The notes: a model not told the origin generated them from the letters alone. DNA of 64,000 nucleotides from Pseudomonas rhizoryzae (GCF_005250615.1 NZ_SULM01000012.1:124001-188000), one strand, 5' to 3'; counted from the first letter of the stretch, positions 1 through 16,740 are shown. A program made the numbers and translations.

Positions 1-1678
1 ACGCGCTGGTCGAAGTCCAGTGCCGAGGCCGGACGCAGGGCGCGCACGGCCAGGTAGGCGGCGGTATCGACGCCTTCGTCTTCGTAGCGGGCGCGCAGGC
101 GATCGAAGATGAAGTCCAGCACCTGCTCTTGCAGACCTTCGGCCTTGACCCGCTCGCCATAGCCGGCGATAGCGAAGGCGACGGCCGCTGGCAGATCCAG
201 CTCCAGACCCTTCTCGATGAGGATGCGCAACACGCCCAGGGCCTGGCGACGCAGGGCGAAGGGGTCCTTGCTGCCGGTGGGCAGCATGCCGATGCCGAAA
301 ATGCCGACCAGGGTGTCGAGTTTGTCGGCCAGGGCCACGGCGGCACCGGTCAGGGTTTGTGGCAGTTCGGCGCCGGCGCCGCGGGGCATGTACTGCTCGT
401 TGAGCGCCAGGGCCACGTCCTCGGCCTCGCCGCCCTTCTTGGCGTAGTAATAGCCGGCGATGCCCTGCATTTCGGGGAATTCACCGACCATCTCGGTGGC
501 TAGGTCGCACTTGGCCAGGATGCCGGCGCGGCGGGCGCGCTCGGCGTCACCGCCGATACCTTCGGCGATGAAGGCGGCCAGGGCGGCGACGCGCAGGGCC
601 TTGTCGTAGACGGTGCCGAGCTGGGCCTGGAAGACCACGTTCTTCAGCCGCTCGTTGAAGCTTTCCAGCGGCTGCTTCTGGTCCTGCTTGAAGAAGAACT
701 CGGCGTCGGTGAGGCGCGGGCGCACCACCTTCTCGTTGCCGGCGACGATCTGCGCCGGGTCCTTGCTTTCCAGGTTGGTCACGGTGATGAAACGCGGCAA
801 GAGCTTGCCCTGGGCGTCCAGCAGGCAGAAGTACTTCTGGTTGTCCTGCATGGTGGTGATGAGGGCTTCCTGGGGCACTTCGAGGAAGCGTTCCTCGAAG
901 GCGCAGACCAGCGGCACCGGCCACTCCACCAGGGCGGTCACCTCGTCCAGCAGCGCGGGCGGCACCACGGCACTGCCCTGCTCCGCGGCGGCCAATTCGG
1001 CCACGCGGGTCTCGATGAGTTGGCGGCGCTCGGCGAAGTCGGCCAGCACATGGGCGGCGCGCAGGTCGGCGGCGTAGTTGGCCGGCGCGCTGATGCGCAC
1101 CGCATCGGGATGGTGGAAGCGGTGGCCACGGGATTCGCGCCCGGCACGGCGGGTGAGGATCTCGCAGTCGATGACCTCGTCACCCAGCAGCATCACCAGC
1201 CACTGGGTCGGACGCACGAATTCCTCGCGGCGGGCGGCCCAGCGCATGCGCTTGGGAATCGGCAGCTCGGCCAGGGAAGCTTCGACGATACCGGGCAGCA
1301 GGCTGGCCGCCGGCTGGCCGGGAATGCTCTGGGAGAATCTCAGCTTGGGACCGCTGCGGTCGATGGCGCTGATGTCGACGCCGCACTTGCGGGCGAAGCC
1401 CAGGGCCGCCTGGGTCGGCTGGCCGTCGGCGCCAAAGGCGGCCTGGACCGGCGGGCCGTCCAGGTTGACGCTACGCTCGGGCTGCTGGGTCTGCAGGGCC
1501 TCGACCAGCACCGCCAGGCGGCGCGGCGCGGCATAGGCGCGGGCGCTGGCGTAACCGAGACCAGCCTGCTTGAGGCCCTTCTCAATGCCGGCGAGGAAGC
1601 TGTCACCCAGGGTCTTGAGCGCCTTGGGTGGCAGTTCTTCGGTACCCAGCTCGACCAGGAAATCTAGGTTGGTGCTCA

Positions 1679-1679
<1 letters not shown>
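1..1679 (-). CDS. glyS: Glycyl-tRNA synthetase beta subunit, C-terminus cut by window edge
   Basis: The beta subunit pairs with GlyQ to charge tRNA-Gly in the bacterial alpha2beta2 enzyme; it carries much of the tRNA-binding surface. Reading leftward from an ATG at 1679-1677 the protein begins [20 protein letters not shown], the typical GlyS N-terminus, and stays open for about 559 codons to the edge. The family is usually near 685 residues, so roughly 125 C-terminal residues lie outside. The start overlaps the glyQ stop (TAATG), so the two are translationally coupled. The order matches glyQS beside oriC in P. aeruginosa. Confidence 0.97.
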
Positions 1680-2644
<965 letters not shown>

Positions 2645-2973
2645 GAAAGATACCCGTTCGGCTGCGACGAAAAGCCGAGGAGTATAGCCGAAAGCCGGGG
2701 GTGACCGCATGGGGCTTGTGGGGCTGCCCGGCGGTATTTGGCAGGGATCGCGGCCATGGGCCGCTCCTACGAAAGCCTCACCTCCGTAGGAGCGGTCGCA
2801 TCGGCGAACCGCGATGGCCGCGATACGTGTGTGACCCGTTGGTAGTGTGGAAAACCGCCTGGGAGAGGAGTCATCGCTGTCATGGCGGTCCGCCGATGAG
2901 TCCGTTGGACTCGTCTCCCGGACCAAGCAATTGCGCTAAGGTATCGCCTTCCGCCCTCGTCCGAGTCGTCGCC
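2645..2973. repeat. Intergenic region with REP-like inverted repeats
   Basis: The 329 bases between glyQ and tag hold no convincing gene. Bases 2747-2770 (gatcgcggccatgggccgct onward) and 2786-2825 (gtaggagcggtcgcatcggc onward) are inverted, REP-like copies of one motif. A 14-base word gtagtgtggaaaac follows at 2842-2855. The same combination recurs in the opposite order and strand at 17.6-17.9 kb, which identifies it as a dispersed intergenic element. Promoters for the divergent glyQ and tag must lie here, but I could not fix them. Confidence 0.65.
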
Positions 2974-3546
2974 ATGCCGCGTTGTTTCTGGTGCACCGCC
3001 GATCCGTTGTACATCGACTACCACGACCGTGAATGGGGCGTGCCCCAGCGCGATCCGGCGGTGCTTTTCGAATTCCTCTTGCTGGAAGGCTTCCAGGCGG
3101 GCCTGTCGTGGATCACCGTGCTGAAGAAGCGCGAACGCTATCGCGAGGTCTTGCATGGCTTCGACCCGGAGCGGCTGGCGCGCCTGACCGATGCGGAGAT
3201 CGAGGCGCTGATGCAGGACCCGGGCATCATCCGCAATCGCGCCAAGCTGCGTGCCGCTCGGCAGAACGCCCAGGCCTGGCTCAGGCTGGAAGATCCCTCC
3301 GGCTGGCTGTGGTCCTTCGTCGGGGGTGTACCCAAGCTCAATCATTTCCGCGACCGTAGCGAGGTACCGGCCATCACCCCGGAAGCCGAGGCCATGAGCA
3401 AGGCGCTCAAGAAGGCCGGTTTCACCTTCGTCGGGCCGACCATCTGCTACGCCTTCATGCAGGCCATGGGTCTGGTGATGGACCACACTCTCGATTGCGA
3501 CCGCCATGGAGACTTGGCTCAGCCGTCGGCACGGACGCATGAATAG
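2974..3546 (+). CDS. tag: DNA-3-methyladenine glycosylase I
   Basis: Removes 3-methyladenine from alkylated DNA, starting base-excision repair in the cytoplasm. The 190-residue product begins MPRCFWCTADPLYIDYHDRE and has the conserved Cys4 and His17, which with a C-terminal His and Cys (in MDHTLDCD) match the zinc-binding residues known in E. coli Tag. Other family blocks are LLLEGFQAGLSWITVLKKRE and KKAGFTFVGPTICYAFMQA. The ATG at 2974 was chosen because the longer frame upstream crosses the repeat region. It diverges from glyQ, as in P. aeruginosa. Confidence 0.95.
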   Translation: MPRCFWCTADPLYIDYHDREWGVPQRDPAVLFEFLLLEGFQAGLSWITVLKKRERYREVLHGFDPERLARLTDAEIEALMQDPGIIRNRAKLRAARQNAQAWLRLEDPSGWLWSFVGGVPKLNHFRDRSEVPAITPEAEAMSKALKKAGFTFVGPTICYAFMQAMGLVMDHTLDCDRHGDLAQPSARTHE

Positions 3547-3648
3547 CTGAATGTATAGCTGTCAGCTTGGGCCGACCTTACGTTTTCTTAACGTTTCCAT
3601 GGCCTGTAGACGGTAAACTGTCAGGATATTCAGACGGGAGACCCTCTC

Positions 3649-4536
3649 TTGGAAAGATTCAAAGGCGCGCTGATGATCGCCTTCCTGCGCCTTTTCGCCC
3701 TGCTGCCCTGGCCCCTGGTGCAGCGCCTGGGTGGATTCATCGGCTGGTGCATGTGGAAGCTGCCGACCCGCGCCAGCAAGGTCACCCGCATCAATCTCGC
3801 CCACTGTTTTCCCGAACTCGATGCTGCCGGCCTTGAGCGGCTGTCGCGCGAGTGCCTGCGCGGCATCGGCAAGACCCTGACCGAGAGCGCCTGCGCCTGG
3901 ATCTGGTCGCCGCAACGCTCCCTGGGCCTGGTGCGCGAGGTGGAAGGCATGGACGTGTTGCAGGAAGCCCTGGCGTCCGGCGATGGCGTGGTGGGCATCA
4001 CCAGCCACCTGGGCAACTGGGAGCTGCTCAACCACTTCTACTGCTCCCACGCCAAACCGATCATCTTCTACCGCCCGCCCAAGCTGAAGGCGGTGGACGA
4101 GTTGCTCAAGCGCCAGCGGGTGCAACTGGGCAACCGGGTGGCGCCCTCCACCCCGGAAGGCATCATCAGCGTGATCAAGGAAGTCCGCCGCGGTGGCGCC
4201 GTGGGCATTCCCGCCGATCCCGAGCCGAGTCGCAGTGCCGGCCTCTTCGTACCCTTTCTCGGCACCACCGCTCTGACCAGCAAGTTCGTGCCCTCGCTGC
4301 TGGCCCGTGGCAAGGCCCGCGGGGTGTTCTTCCATGCGGTACGCCTGGACGACGGCAGCGGCTACAAGGTGATCCTGGAAGCGGCGCCCCCGGCCATGTA
4401 CGACCCGGATCCCGAGGTCGCGGTGGCGGCCATGAGCGAGGTGCTGGCGGGCTACGTACGGCGCTATCCGACCCAGTACATGTGGAGCATGAAGAGGTTC
4501 AAGAATCGCCCGGATGGCGAGACGAAGTGGTACTGA
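3649..4536 (+). CDS. Lipid A biosynthesis late acyltransferase, LpxL/HtrB family
   Basis: Inner-membrane acyltransferase expected to add a secondary acyl chain to lipid A. The 295-residue product has a hydrophobic N-terminal anchor (about residues 6-35), the HX4E-type active-site block ITSHLGNWELL near residue 125, and a later block GIPADPEPS where plain family members have similar proline-rich sequence. The start is TTG at 3649 with gacgggag about 8 bases upstream; no better ATG exists near the N-terminus. Position after tag matches PA0011, one of two HtrB-type enzymes of P. aeruginosa. Which acyl chain it places cannot be read from the sequence. Confidence 0.88.
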   Translation: MERFKGALMIAFLRLFALLPWPLVQRLGGFIGWCMWKLPTRASKVTRINLAHCFPELDAAGLERLSRECLRGIGKTLTESACAWIWSPQRSLGLVREVEGMDVLQEALASGDGVVGITSHLGNWELLNHFYCSHAKPIIFYRPPKLKAVDELLKRQRVQLGNRVAPSTPEGIISVIKEVRRGGAVGIPADPEPSRSAGLFVPFLGTTALTSKFVPSLLARGKARGVFFHAVRLDDGSGYKVILEAAPPAMYDPDPEVAVAAMSEVLAGYVRRYPTQYMWSMKRFKNRPDGETKWY

Positions 4537-4700
4537 ACCCAGGCGATCCGCGTCCTTGAGCCCCGCTCCTCCAGGATTGGGCTGAAGGGCTGCAGTGCGT
4601 GCACCGGCGCTCGCAGGCTGATCGCTCGGCGGTCCGCCGGAACCGTTCGGCAGTCGTACGGCTGACAGTCATCCGCCTTTGCTGGAAGCTGCCTGGACCT

Positions 4701-4740
4701 CAGGGAGCCTATATTCAGGGAGCCTATATTCAGGGAGTCA
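4701..4740. repeat. 15-bp tandem repeat containing Shine-Dalgarno cores
   Basis: Two perfect copies of cagggagcctatatt (4701-4715 and 4716-4730) plus a third partial copy (cagggagtca, 4731-4740) end four bases before the PilZ gene ATG. Each copy contains agggag, so the ribosome-binding site of the gene is the third of three equivalent purine-rich cores. Confidence 0.85.
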
Positions 4741-4744
4741 GGCG

Positions 4745-5017
4745 ATGAATTCGCGCGACCAGCGCCACCACACCCGTACCCCCCTCAAGTGCCGGCTCTG
4801 GATCGCCTATCCGGATGGCGAGATCGTGGGCGAGACGCGTGACCTGTCCGATGGCGGCGTCTATGTGGTGCATCCCGAGCTGGCCCGCTTGCCGCGCGGG
4901 ACCCGGGTGGTCGGCCAGGTGCTGGATCTGCCCATGGAGGCGCCCAAGGTAGCCATGGAGGTCATGCGCACTGACAGCGAGGGGGCTGGCCTCAGATTCC
5001 TGCGCGATCAGGACTGA
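4745..5017 (+). CDS. PilZ-domain protein (cyclic-di-GMP receptor type)
   Basis: Small cytoplasmic protein of 90 residues that is a single PilZ domain. It has the two c-di-GMP contact motifs of the family: RHHTR at residues 7-11 (RxxxR) and DLSDGG at 33-38 (D/NxSxxG). It is therefore likely to bind the second messenger and act on a partner not visible here. The ATG at 4745 is preceded by agggag inside a 15-bp tandem repeat. The gene sits after the lipid A acyltransferase as in P. aeruginosa (PA0012). Its 3' end overlaps the convergent TPR gene by 10 bases. Confidence 0.88.
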   Translation: MNSRDQRHHTRTPLKCRLWIAYPDGEIVGETRDLSDGGVYVVHPELARLPRGTRVVGQVLDLPMEAPKVAMEVMRTDSEGAGLRFLRDQD

Positions 5018-5325
5018 GCACGCCGCGCCAGCCGCTTGAGAAAGACCGTCATTTCCTTTTCCGCCTGCTTGTCGCCCTTGGCCTGGGCGGCCTCCAGACC
5101 CCGCGTCCAGGCGCTCTCCGCTGCGGCCAGATCGCCGCTGCCTTCGTGGGCCTTGCCCAGCAGTTTCCAGGCCGCCGAATACGTCGGATCGAACTCCACG
5201 CAGCGGGCCAGGTGCTCGACCGCCCGCTCCGGCTCGCCGGCATCCAGATAACCCTTGCCCAAGCCGAATCTCAGCAGGGCGTTGTCCTGGCCGCGGGCGA
5301 GCATCTTCTCCAGGGATTCGAGCAT
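5008..5325 (-). CDS. Small tetratricopeptide-repeat protein
   Basis: A 105-residue protein made of about two and a half TPR units: NALLRFGLGKGYLDAGEPER, then YSAAWKLLGKAHEGSGDLAA, then a terminal helix. TPRs are protein-binding helical pairs; no catalytic residues are seen, so the role is unknown. It lies 10 bases downstream of rsmB on the same strand and is likely cotranscribed with fmt-rsmB. It corresponds in position to PA0015, except that trkA, which separates the two genes in P. aeruginosa, is absent. Confidence 0.8.
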   Translation of the reverse strand: MLESLEKMLARGQDNALLRFGLGKGYLDAGEPERAVEHLARCVEFDPTYSAAWKLLGKAHEGSGDLAAAESAWTRGLEAAQAKGDKQAEKEMTVFLKRLARRAQS

Positions 5326-5335
5326 GGCGGAATTC

Positions 5336-6637
5336 CTACTTGGCGATCTTGATCAACTTGCCGTAATAGAAGCCGTCGTGGCCTTCCGCCTGCGGCAGCA
5401 ACTGGCGGCCATGGGCTTGAGCGATCCCCCAGGGCGCGGGGATGTCCAGTTCGCGGGCGCCCGACGTGCGGGCGAGGAAGGCGGCGAGGTTGTCGCTGTT
5501 CTCTTCCGGCAGTACCGAACAGGTGGCATAGAGCAGGATGCCGCCCACTTCCAGGGTCGGCCAGAGGGCGTCGAGCAATTCGCCCTGCAGCTGCACCAGG
5601 GGCGGGATGTCGGCGGCCTGGCGGGTCAGCTTTATGTCCGGATGGCGGCGGATCACCCCGGTGGCGCTGCAGGGTGCGTCCAGCAGGATGCGCTGGAAGG
5701 GCTTGCCGTCCCACCAGTCGGCCACGGCGCGGCCATCGGCGGCCAGGGTACGGGCCGCGAGGCCCAGGCGGGCGAGATTCTGTTCGACGCGTTGCAGCCG
5801 CCCGGCATCGGCGTCCAGCGCCACCACCTCGGCCAGACCCGGTTCGCGTTCCAGCAGGTGACAGGTTTTGCCGCCCGGCGCCGCGCAGGCGTCCAGTACC
5901 CGTTGGCCAGGCGCCAGCTCCAGCAACTCGGCGGCCAGCTGGGCGGCTTCGTCCTGCACGCTCAAGCGACCCGCGGCGAAACCCGGCAGGGCGGTGACGT
6001 CCTGGGGCTGCAACAGACGGATGCCGTCGGCGCTGAAGGTGCAGGGCACGGCCTCGATACCGGCGGCAGCCAGCTCGGCCAGATAGGCGTCGCGACTGCC
6101 CTGGCGCCGATTGACCCGGAGGATCAGCGGCGGATGCAGGTTGTTCGCGGCGGCTATGGCTTCCCAGAGTTCCGGCCAGCGCGCCTTGAGGGCTTTCTGC
6201 AGCCAGCGCGGATGGGCCAGGCGCGCCGCCGGGTCGTGTTCCAGGGCTGGCAGCAGGCTGTCGTATTCACGCTGGGCGCGGCGCAGCACGGCGTTGAGCA
6301 GGCCCTTGGCCGAGGATTTCTTCAGTTTGTCGACGCAGCCCACCGTCTCGCCGATGGCGGCATGGGCCGGGATGCGGGTGTAGAACAGCTGGTAGAGACC
6401 GATCAGCAGCAGGGCTTCGAGATCCCGGTCACCGGCCTTGAACGGCTTTTGCAGCAGCTTTTCCGCCAGCAGCGACAGCCGCGGTTGCCAGCGGGCGGTA
6501 CCGAAGGCCAGGTCCTGGGCCAGGGCGCGATCCCGTGGCTCCACCTTGGCCAGTTGCTCGGGCAGGCTGCTGCCCAGGGAGGCACGGCCGGCAAGCACCG
6601 CCGCCAGGGCGCGGGTCGCCGCCAACCGCGGATTCAT
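5336..6637 (-). CDS. rsmB: 16S rRNA (cytosine-967-C5)-methyltransferase
   Basis: Methylates C967 of 16S rRNA using S-adenosylmethionine. The 433-residue product has an N-terminal NusB-like RNA-binding helical region (about 1-140) and a C-terminal Rossmann methyltransferase with [10 protein letters not shown] (about 247-256), DAPCSATG (about 322-329) and [11 protein letters not shown] (about 372-382); the two cysteines match the catalytic and helper cysteines of this family. The start codon overlaps the fmt stop in an ATGA, so it is translated with fmt, as in many bacteria. Confidence 0.95.
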   Translation of the reverse strand: MNPRLAATRALAAVLAGRASLGSSLPEQLAKVEPRDRALAQDLAFGTARWQPRLSLLAEKLLQKPFKAGDRDLEALLLIGLYQLFYTRIPAHAAIGETVGCVDKLKKSSAKGLLNAVLRRAQREYDSLLPALEHDPAARLAHPRWLQKALKARWPELWEAIAAANNLHPPLILRVNRRQGSRDAYLAELAAAGIEAVPCTFSADGIRLLQPQDVTALPGFAAGRLSVQDEAAQLAAELLELAPGQRVLDACAAPGGKTCHLLEREPGLAEVVALDADAGRLQRVEQNLARLGLAARTLAADGRAVADWWDGKPFQRILLDAPCSATGVIRRHPDIKLTRQAADIPPLVQLQGELLDALWPTLEVGGILLYATCSVLPEENSDNLAAFLARTSGARELDIPAPWGIAQAHGRQLLPQAEGHDGFYYGKLIKIAK

Positions 6638-7578
6638 AGGCCCAGCACCTGGCCGGGGGCGAAGCGCTCGCGACGGGCATTGTAGAGATCGGCGAAGGCC
6701 AGGGGTTTGCCGCCGGGCAGTTGCAGCCGGGTCAGGCGCAGGGCGCCCTCGCCGCAGGCGATCAGCAGGCCGCTGCGATCGGCATCGAGCACCATGCCGG
6801 GCACGCCGTGGCCCTCAGCCAATTCCGCACTCCAGACCTTGAGCGGCTCACCGGCCAGGGCGGTGTGGCACAGTGGCCAGGGATCGAAGGCGCGGATACG
6901 GCGTTCCAGTTCCGCAGCCGGCCGGCCCCAGTCCAGGCGTGCCTCGTCCTTGTTCAGTTTATGGGCGTAGGTCGCCAGGTCATCGTTCTGGACTTCACCG
7001 TGCAGGCTGCCATCGGCCAGACCGGGCAGGGCCGCGACCACGGCGGCGGCGCCCAGGGCAGCCAGGCGATCATGCAGGCTGCCACCGGTATCCTCGGCGG
7101 TGAGCGCCGTAGTCACCTTGCTCAGCATCGGCCCGGTATCCAGACCGGCTTCCATGCGCATCACGGTGACGCCGGATTCGGCATCGCCCGCCTCCAGCGC
7201 GCGCTGGATGGGCGCCGCGCCGCGCCAACGCGGCAACAGCGAGGCATGGCTGTTGATGCAACCCAGCCGCGGGATATCCAGCACCGCCTGGGGCAGGATC
7301 AGCCCGTAGGCCACCACCACCAGCAGATCGGGCTCCAGCGCCGCCAGGGTGGCCTGGGCCGCGGGATCGCGCAGGGTCGGCGGCTGCTCGACGGGGATGC
7401 CATGGGCCAGGGCCAGTTGCTTGACCGGACTCATGGCCAGCTTCTGGCCGCGCCCGGCGGGGCGGTCGGGCTGGGTGTAGACGGCGGCGATGGGATAGCC
7501 GGAGTCGATCAGCGCCTGCAGATGCACGGCGGCGAATTCCGGGGTTCCGGCGAAGACGAGGCGAAGGGATCTGGACAT
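6634..7578 (-). CDS. fmt: Methionyl-tRNA formyltransferase
   Basis: Formylates initiator Met-tRNA from 10-formyl-tetrahydrofolate. The 314-residue product begins [20 protein letters not shown] and contains [17 protein letters not shown] (about 105-121) with the conserved catalytic Asn-His and the folate loop, then a C-terminal OB-like tRNA-binding part. The ATG at 7578 matches the family N-terminus; a longer upstream frame overlaps the def gene and was not used. It is ordered def-fmt-rsmB on one strand with 58 bases between def and fmt and a 4-base overlap with rsmB. Confidence 0.97.
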   Translation of the reverse strand: MSRSLRLVFAGTPEFAAVHLQALIDSGYPIAAVYTQPDRPAGRGQKLAMSPVKQLALAHGIPVEQPPTLRDPAAQATLAALEPDLLVVVAYGLILPQAVLDIPRLGCINSHASLLPRWRGAAPIQRALEAGDAESGVTVMRMEAGLDTGPMLSKVTTALTAEDTGGSLHDRLAALGAAAVVAALPGLADGSLHGEVQNDDLATYAHKLNKDEARLDWGRPAAELERRIRAFDPWPLCHTALAGEPLKVWSAELAEGHGVPGMVLDADRSGLLIACGEGALRLTRLQLPGGKPLAFADLYNARRERFAPGQVLGL

Positions 7579-7636
7579 GGCGGACCTGGCGGAAAGGGCG
7601 AGCGGCGGACGCCGATGACGCCGTCCGCCAGGGCGA

Positions 7637-8143
7637 TCAGGCCTTGTGGCGCTGCTGCTTTTCGAGCTTCTTCTTGATGCGGTCGCGTTTGAGCGGCGAC
7701 AGGTAGTCGACGAACAGCTTGCCGTCGAGGTGGTCGATCTCATGCTGGATGCACACCGCCAGCAGGCCGTCGCACTCCAGCTCGAAGGGTTTGCCGTCGC
7801 GGTCCAGGGCTTTCACCCGGACCCGCTCGGGGCGGCAGACCTTTTCATAGAAGCCGGGGATCGACAGGCAGCCTTCCTGGTACTCGCCCAGTTCCTGGGT
7901 GAGCGGTTCGGCTTCCGGGTTGATGAAGACCAGCGGCTCGCTCTTTTCTTCGCTGACGTCGATCACCACCAGACGCCGATGGACGTTGACCTGGGTGGCG
8001 GCCAGGCCGATGCCAGGCGCTTCGTACATGGTCTCGAACATGTCGTCGATGGTCTGGCGCAGGGCATCGTCCACCGTGGCAATGGGCTTGGCGACGGTGC
8101 GCAGGCGGGGATCGGGAAATTCGAGGATGTCTAGGATCGCCAT
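7637..8143 (-). CDS. def: Peptide deformylase
   Basis: Removes the N-formyl group from nascent proteins; an Fe(II)/Zn metallohydrolase acting at the ribosome. The 168-residue product carries all three family motifs: GIGLAATQ (44-51), EGCLS (90-94, metal ligand Cys92) and HEIDH (134-138, two His ligands and the catalytic Glu). It is the first gene of def-fmt-rsmB, which together make and remove the formyl group and modify the 16S rRNA. It diverges from the LysM gene. Confidence 0.97.
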   Translation of the reverse strand: MAILDILEFPDPRLRTVAKPIATVDDALRQTIDDMFETMYEAPGIGLAATQVNVHRRLVVIDVSEEKSEPLVFINPEAEPLTQELGEYQEGCLSIPGFYEKVCRPERVRVKALDRDGKPFELECDGLLAVCIQHEIDHLDGKLFVDYLSPLKRDRIKKKLEKQQRHKA

Positions 8144-8373
8144 GGCGTTGAGGGCACTTGTGGAATACAGTCAAGGGGCGCTGCTAAGATGCCGCAGCGT
8201 TGTATCCACCCCGCTCGGGATAGCTCCAGAGGGTGGATGACGTCGGTCGACGGGGATGAGCGCCTGCGCTGCCCGGGCCGACGAAAACAGCGCTCAGGGC
8301 ACGACTGGGGCGATTCCCCGACGTTTGCGTGAAGACGGTTCTTCAAGGCTAAGAGTGTAAAGGGATTCGGCGC

Positions 8374-9405
8374 ATGAGGAAATCTTTGTTCGCCCTGCTG
8401 CTGGTCGCAGCGGGCGCCCTGCAGTCGGCGTATGCAGCTGTCACCCTGCGCCCGGATCACCCCGACAGCTACACGGTGGTACGCGGCGACACCCTCTGGG
8501 ACATCTCCGGCAAGTTTCTGAGCAAGCCCTGGGAATGGCCGGAGATCTGGCAGGCCAATCCGCAGATCAAGAATCCCAACCTCATCTATCCTGGCGATAC
8601 GCTGGTGCTGAGCTATGTCGATGGCCAGCCACGCCTGCAGCTCAACCGCGGCGCCTCGCGCGGGACCATCAAGCTGTCGCCTACGGTGCGCAGCACGCCC
8701 ATCACCGAAGCCGTCCCGGCCATTCCGCTGGAAGCGGTGAACAGCTTCCTGCTGCAGAACCGTGCCTTCGACGCGGTGGAGCAGTTCCAGCGCGCGCCCT
8801 ATGTGGTGGCCGGCAATGCCGAGCGCGTGGTGAGTGGTGCCGGCGACCGCATCTATGTGCGCGGCAAACTGCAGCCGGGGGTGTCCGCCTTCGGCATCTA
8901 TCGGCAGGGCAAGACCTATGTCGATCCCAAGACCGGCGCCTTCCTCGGCATCAATGGCGACTTCATCGGCAGTGCCAATCTGGTCGCCCAGGAAGGCGAT
9001 ATCGCCACCCTCAGGCTGACCCGGACCAACCAGGAGGTCCGTATCGGCGACCGGCTCTTCCCCACCGAAGAGCGGCTGGTGAATTCCTCCTTCATGCCCA
9101 GCGCGCCGGATCGCCCGATCAGTGGCCTGATTCTCGACGTGCCCCGGGGGGTGACCCAGGTGGGTCAATTCGATGTGGTGACCCTGAACAAGGGCGCGCG
9201 CGATGGCCTGGTGGAAGGTAACGTGCTGGCGGTCTACAAGACCGGCGAAACGGTACGTGACCGCATCACCGGCGAGCAGGTGAAGATTCCCGATGAGCGT
9301 GCCGGCTTGCTGATGGTGTTCCGCACCTACGACAAGATCAGCTACGGCCTGGTCCTGCTGGCGACGCGGCAGTTGTCGATCATGGACAAGGTGCGCAACC
9401 CCTAA
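8374..9405 (+). CDS. Secreted LysM-domain protein (TsaP-like, PA0020 type)
   Basis: A 343-residue protein with a signal peptide (about 1-22, ending SAYA) and one LysM peptidoglycan-binding domain at about 31-86 (SYTVVRGDTLWDISGKFL to NPNLIYPGDTLVL). The C-terminal 250 residues form a conserved FlgT-like region. In gene order it matches PA0020, the homologue of TsaP, which anchors the type IV pilus secretin to peptidoglycan. That function is transferred by family and synteny; other roles in envelope anchoring are possible. It lies upstream of dprA on the same strand. Confidence 0.82.
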   Translation: MRKSLFALLLVAAGALQSAYAAVTLRPDHPDSYTVVRGDTLWDISGKFLSKPWEWPEIWQANPQIKNPNLIYPGDTLVLSYVDGQPRLQLNRGASRGTIKLSPTVRSTPITEAVPAIPLEAVNSFLLQNRAFDAVEQFQRAPYVVAGNAERVVSGAGDRIYVRGKLQPGVSAFGIYRQGKTYVDPKTGAFLGINGDFIGSANLVAQEGDIATLRLTRTNQEVRIGDRLFPTEERLVNSSFMPSAPDRPISGLILDVPRGVTQVGQFDVVTLNKGARDGLVEGNVLAVYKTGETVRDRITGEQVKIPDERAGLLMVFRTYDKISYGLVLLATRQLSIMDKVRNP

Positions 9406-9459
9406 GCGCTTTCTGCAGGTCGCCAGGACGGCGACCTTCGACTCTCAAGGACGACACCC

Positions 9460-10545
9460 ATGGCTAGCCTCTCCCCCGCCGAGCAGGAAGCTCGGCTCCG
9501 TCTGCACGCCCTGCCGGAGATCGGCGCGGTGCGTCACCGGCTGTTGTTGCAGGCGTTTGGCAGCGCCGCCGCGGCCCTCAGTGCGCCGGCGTCGGCTTGG
9601 CGCGCCCTGCGTCTACCGGCCGTGGCCGCCGATGCCCGCCGCAGTGCCGAGACCCGCGAACGCGCGGCCCGTGCCCTGGCCTGGCTCGAGGCGCCCGACC
9701 GCCATCTGCTCTGCCTGGGTGAGGACGGCTATCCGGCCCTGCTCGGCGAAATCGCCGATCCACCGCCGTTGCTGTTCGTCGCAGGCCGGGTAGAACTGCT
9801 CGAGCGGCCCCAGCTGGCCCTGGTCGGCAGTCGCCAGGCCAGCGCCCAGGGCCTGGACAACGCGCGCCGCTTCGCCCACAGCCTGGCCGCCGCCGGCTTC
9901 TGCGTGACCAGCGGCCTGGCGCTGGGCATCGATGGCGCCGCGCACCAGGGCGCGCTGGATGCCGGGGGTGCTACGGTGGCGGTCCTGGGGACCGGTCTGC
10001 AACAGCTCTATCCCCGCCGCCATCTGGGCCTGGCCCGGCGCCTGCTGGCCGAAGGCGGCGCCTTGGTCTCCGAGCTGCCCCTGGATTGCACGCCCCAGGC
10101 GGCCAACTTTCCCAAGCGCAATCGCATCATCAGTGGACTCAGCCTGGGCACCCTGGTGGTGGAGGCCAGCCCCTCCAGCGGCTCGCTGATCACCGCCCGC
10201 CTGGCCGCCGAACAGGGCCGCGAGGTGTTCGCCCTGCCCGGCTCCATCCATCATCCCGGTGCCCGTGGCTGTCATCAGCTGATTCGCGAAGGCGCGCAAC
10301 TGGTGGAAAGCGTGGAGCATATCCTCGAGGCCTTGCAGGGATGGCGCAGTCTGCCCGCGGTCGCGGCGCCCGCGCCGAGCGAGGATGACGTCCTGCTGCG
10401 GCACCTCGCCGCCGGTCCGCTCAACAGCGAGGAATTGACCCTCCTCAGCGGTCTGGCGCTGCCCGAGGTGCTGATGCGCCTGACCGAGTTGGAGCTGGAG
10501 GGGCGGGTGGCGGCGCTGCACGGCAGCTGGAGTCGGCTCGGCTGA
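9460..10545 (+). CDS. dprA: DNA-processing protein A (DNA uptake)
   Basis: DprA binds incoming single-stranded DNA and loads RecA during natural transformation. The 361-residue product has an N-terminal helical region, a central Rossmann domain with [30 protein letters not shown] and [12 protein letters not shown] (about 120-225), and a C-terminal winged-helix-like DML1 domain (about 295-360). It starts 54 bases after the LysM gene and precedes tsaC, the order seen in P. aeruginosa and many gammaproteobacteria. Confidence 0.95.
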   Translation: MASLSPAEQEARLRLHALPEIGAVRHRLLLQAFGSAAAALSAPASAWRALRLPAVAADARRSAETRERAARALAWLEAPDRHLLCLGEDGYPALLGEIADPPPLLFVAGRVELLERPQLALVGSRQASAQGLDNARRFAHSLAAAGFCVTSGLALGIDGAAHQGALDAGGATVAVLGTGLQQLYPRRHLGLARRLLAEGGALVSELPLDCTPQAANFPKRNRIISGLSLGTLVVEASPSSGSLITARLAAEQGREVFALPGSIHHPGARGCHQLIREGAQLVESVEHILEALQGWRSLPAVAAPAPSEDDVLLRHLAAGPLNSEELTLLSGLALPEVLMRLTELELEGRVAALHGSWSRLG

Positions 10546-10609
10546 ATACGGACGACTGGCATCGACGCCGCGCTCGGGTAGACTTCAGGGATTTAGCGGA
10601 GGCAAGGCG

Positions 10610-11164
10610 ATGCACAACAGTTGGCAAGTGCGGCAGGCGGCGCGGGTCGTCCGTGAGGGAGGCGTGCTGGCCTATCCCACCGAGGCCGTCTGGGGACTGG
10701 GCTGCGATCCCTGGGATCAGGCTGCGGTCTATCGCCTGCTGACGCTCAAGCGGCGACCGATGGAAAAGGGGCTGATCCTGGTCGCCGACAACATCCGCCA
10801 GTTCGACTTCCTGCTCCACGACCTGCCGGAAGAGTCCCTGGCCAAGCTGGCCAGCACCTGGCCGGGGCCCAATACCTGGCTGGTACCCCACCACAATCGC
10901 CTGCCCGGCTGGGTGACCGGCGCCCATGCCACCGTGGCGCTGCGGGTCTCCGAGCATCCGCTGGTGGGTGAGCTCTGTGCCCTGACCGGTCCGCTGATCT
11001 CCACCTCGGCCAATCCGGCGGGACGCCCGGCGGCGCGCTCGCGACTGCGGGTTCAGCAATACTTTCCGGACGGCCTGGACGGCATCCTCAGCGGCGAGCT
11101 GGGCGGGCGCAAGAATCCCAGCGTGATCCGCGACCTGGTGACCGGCAAGGTGTTCCGACCTTAG
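10610..11164 (+). CDS. tsaC: Threonylcarbamoyl-AMP synthase (YrdC/RimN)
   Basis: Makes threonylcarbamoyl-AMP from threonine, bicarbonate and ATP, the first step of t6A37 formation on ANN-decoding tRNAs. The 184-residue protein shows the YrdC fold signatures [18 protein letters not shown] near the N-terminus, [17 protein letters not shown], and [16 protein letters not shown] (about 124-139). The ATG at 10610 follows gcggaggcaagg. The length matches the single-domain TsaC form. Confidence 0.95.
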   Translation: MHNSWQVRQAARVVREGGVLAYPTEAVWGLGCDPWDQAAVYRLLTLKRRPMEKGLILVADNIRQFDFLLHDLPEESLAKLASTWPGPNTWLVPHHNRLPGWVTGAHATVALRVSEHPLVGELCALTGPLISTSANPAGRPAARSRLRVQQYFPDGLDGILSGELGGRKNPSVIRDLVTGKVFRP

Positions 11165-11167
11165 GTT

Positions 11168-14554
<3,387 letters not shown>

Positions 14555-14713
14555 GGCAAGGGCAGCGATCCGGCCGATTCGTGAGGAGTGTCGAGCCCAT
14601 GAGGGCTCGACTGTCCGAGATAGACCGACTTTTGTCCCTGTCGTGCCGCCTTGCTTGAGGAAACTTAATGGCCGTCACGATTTCACCGAAACAGTTCGGC
14701 CAGGCCCAGTGGC

Positions 14714-16736
<2,023 letters not shown>

Positions 16737-16740
16737 CCCC

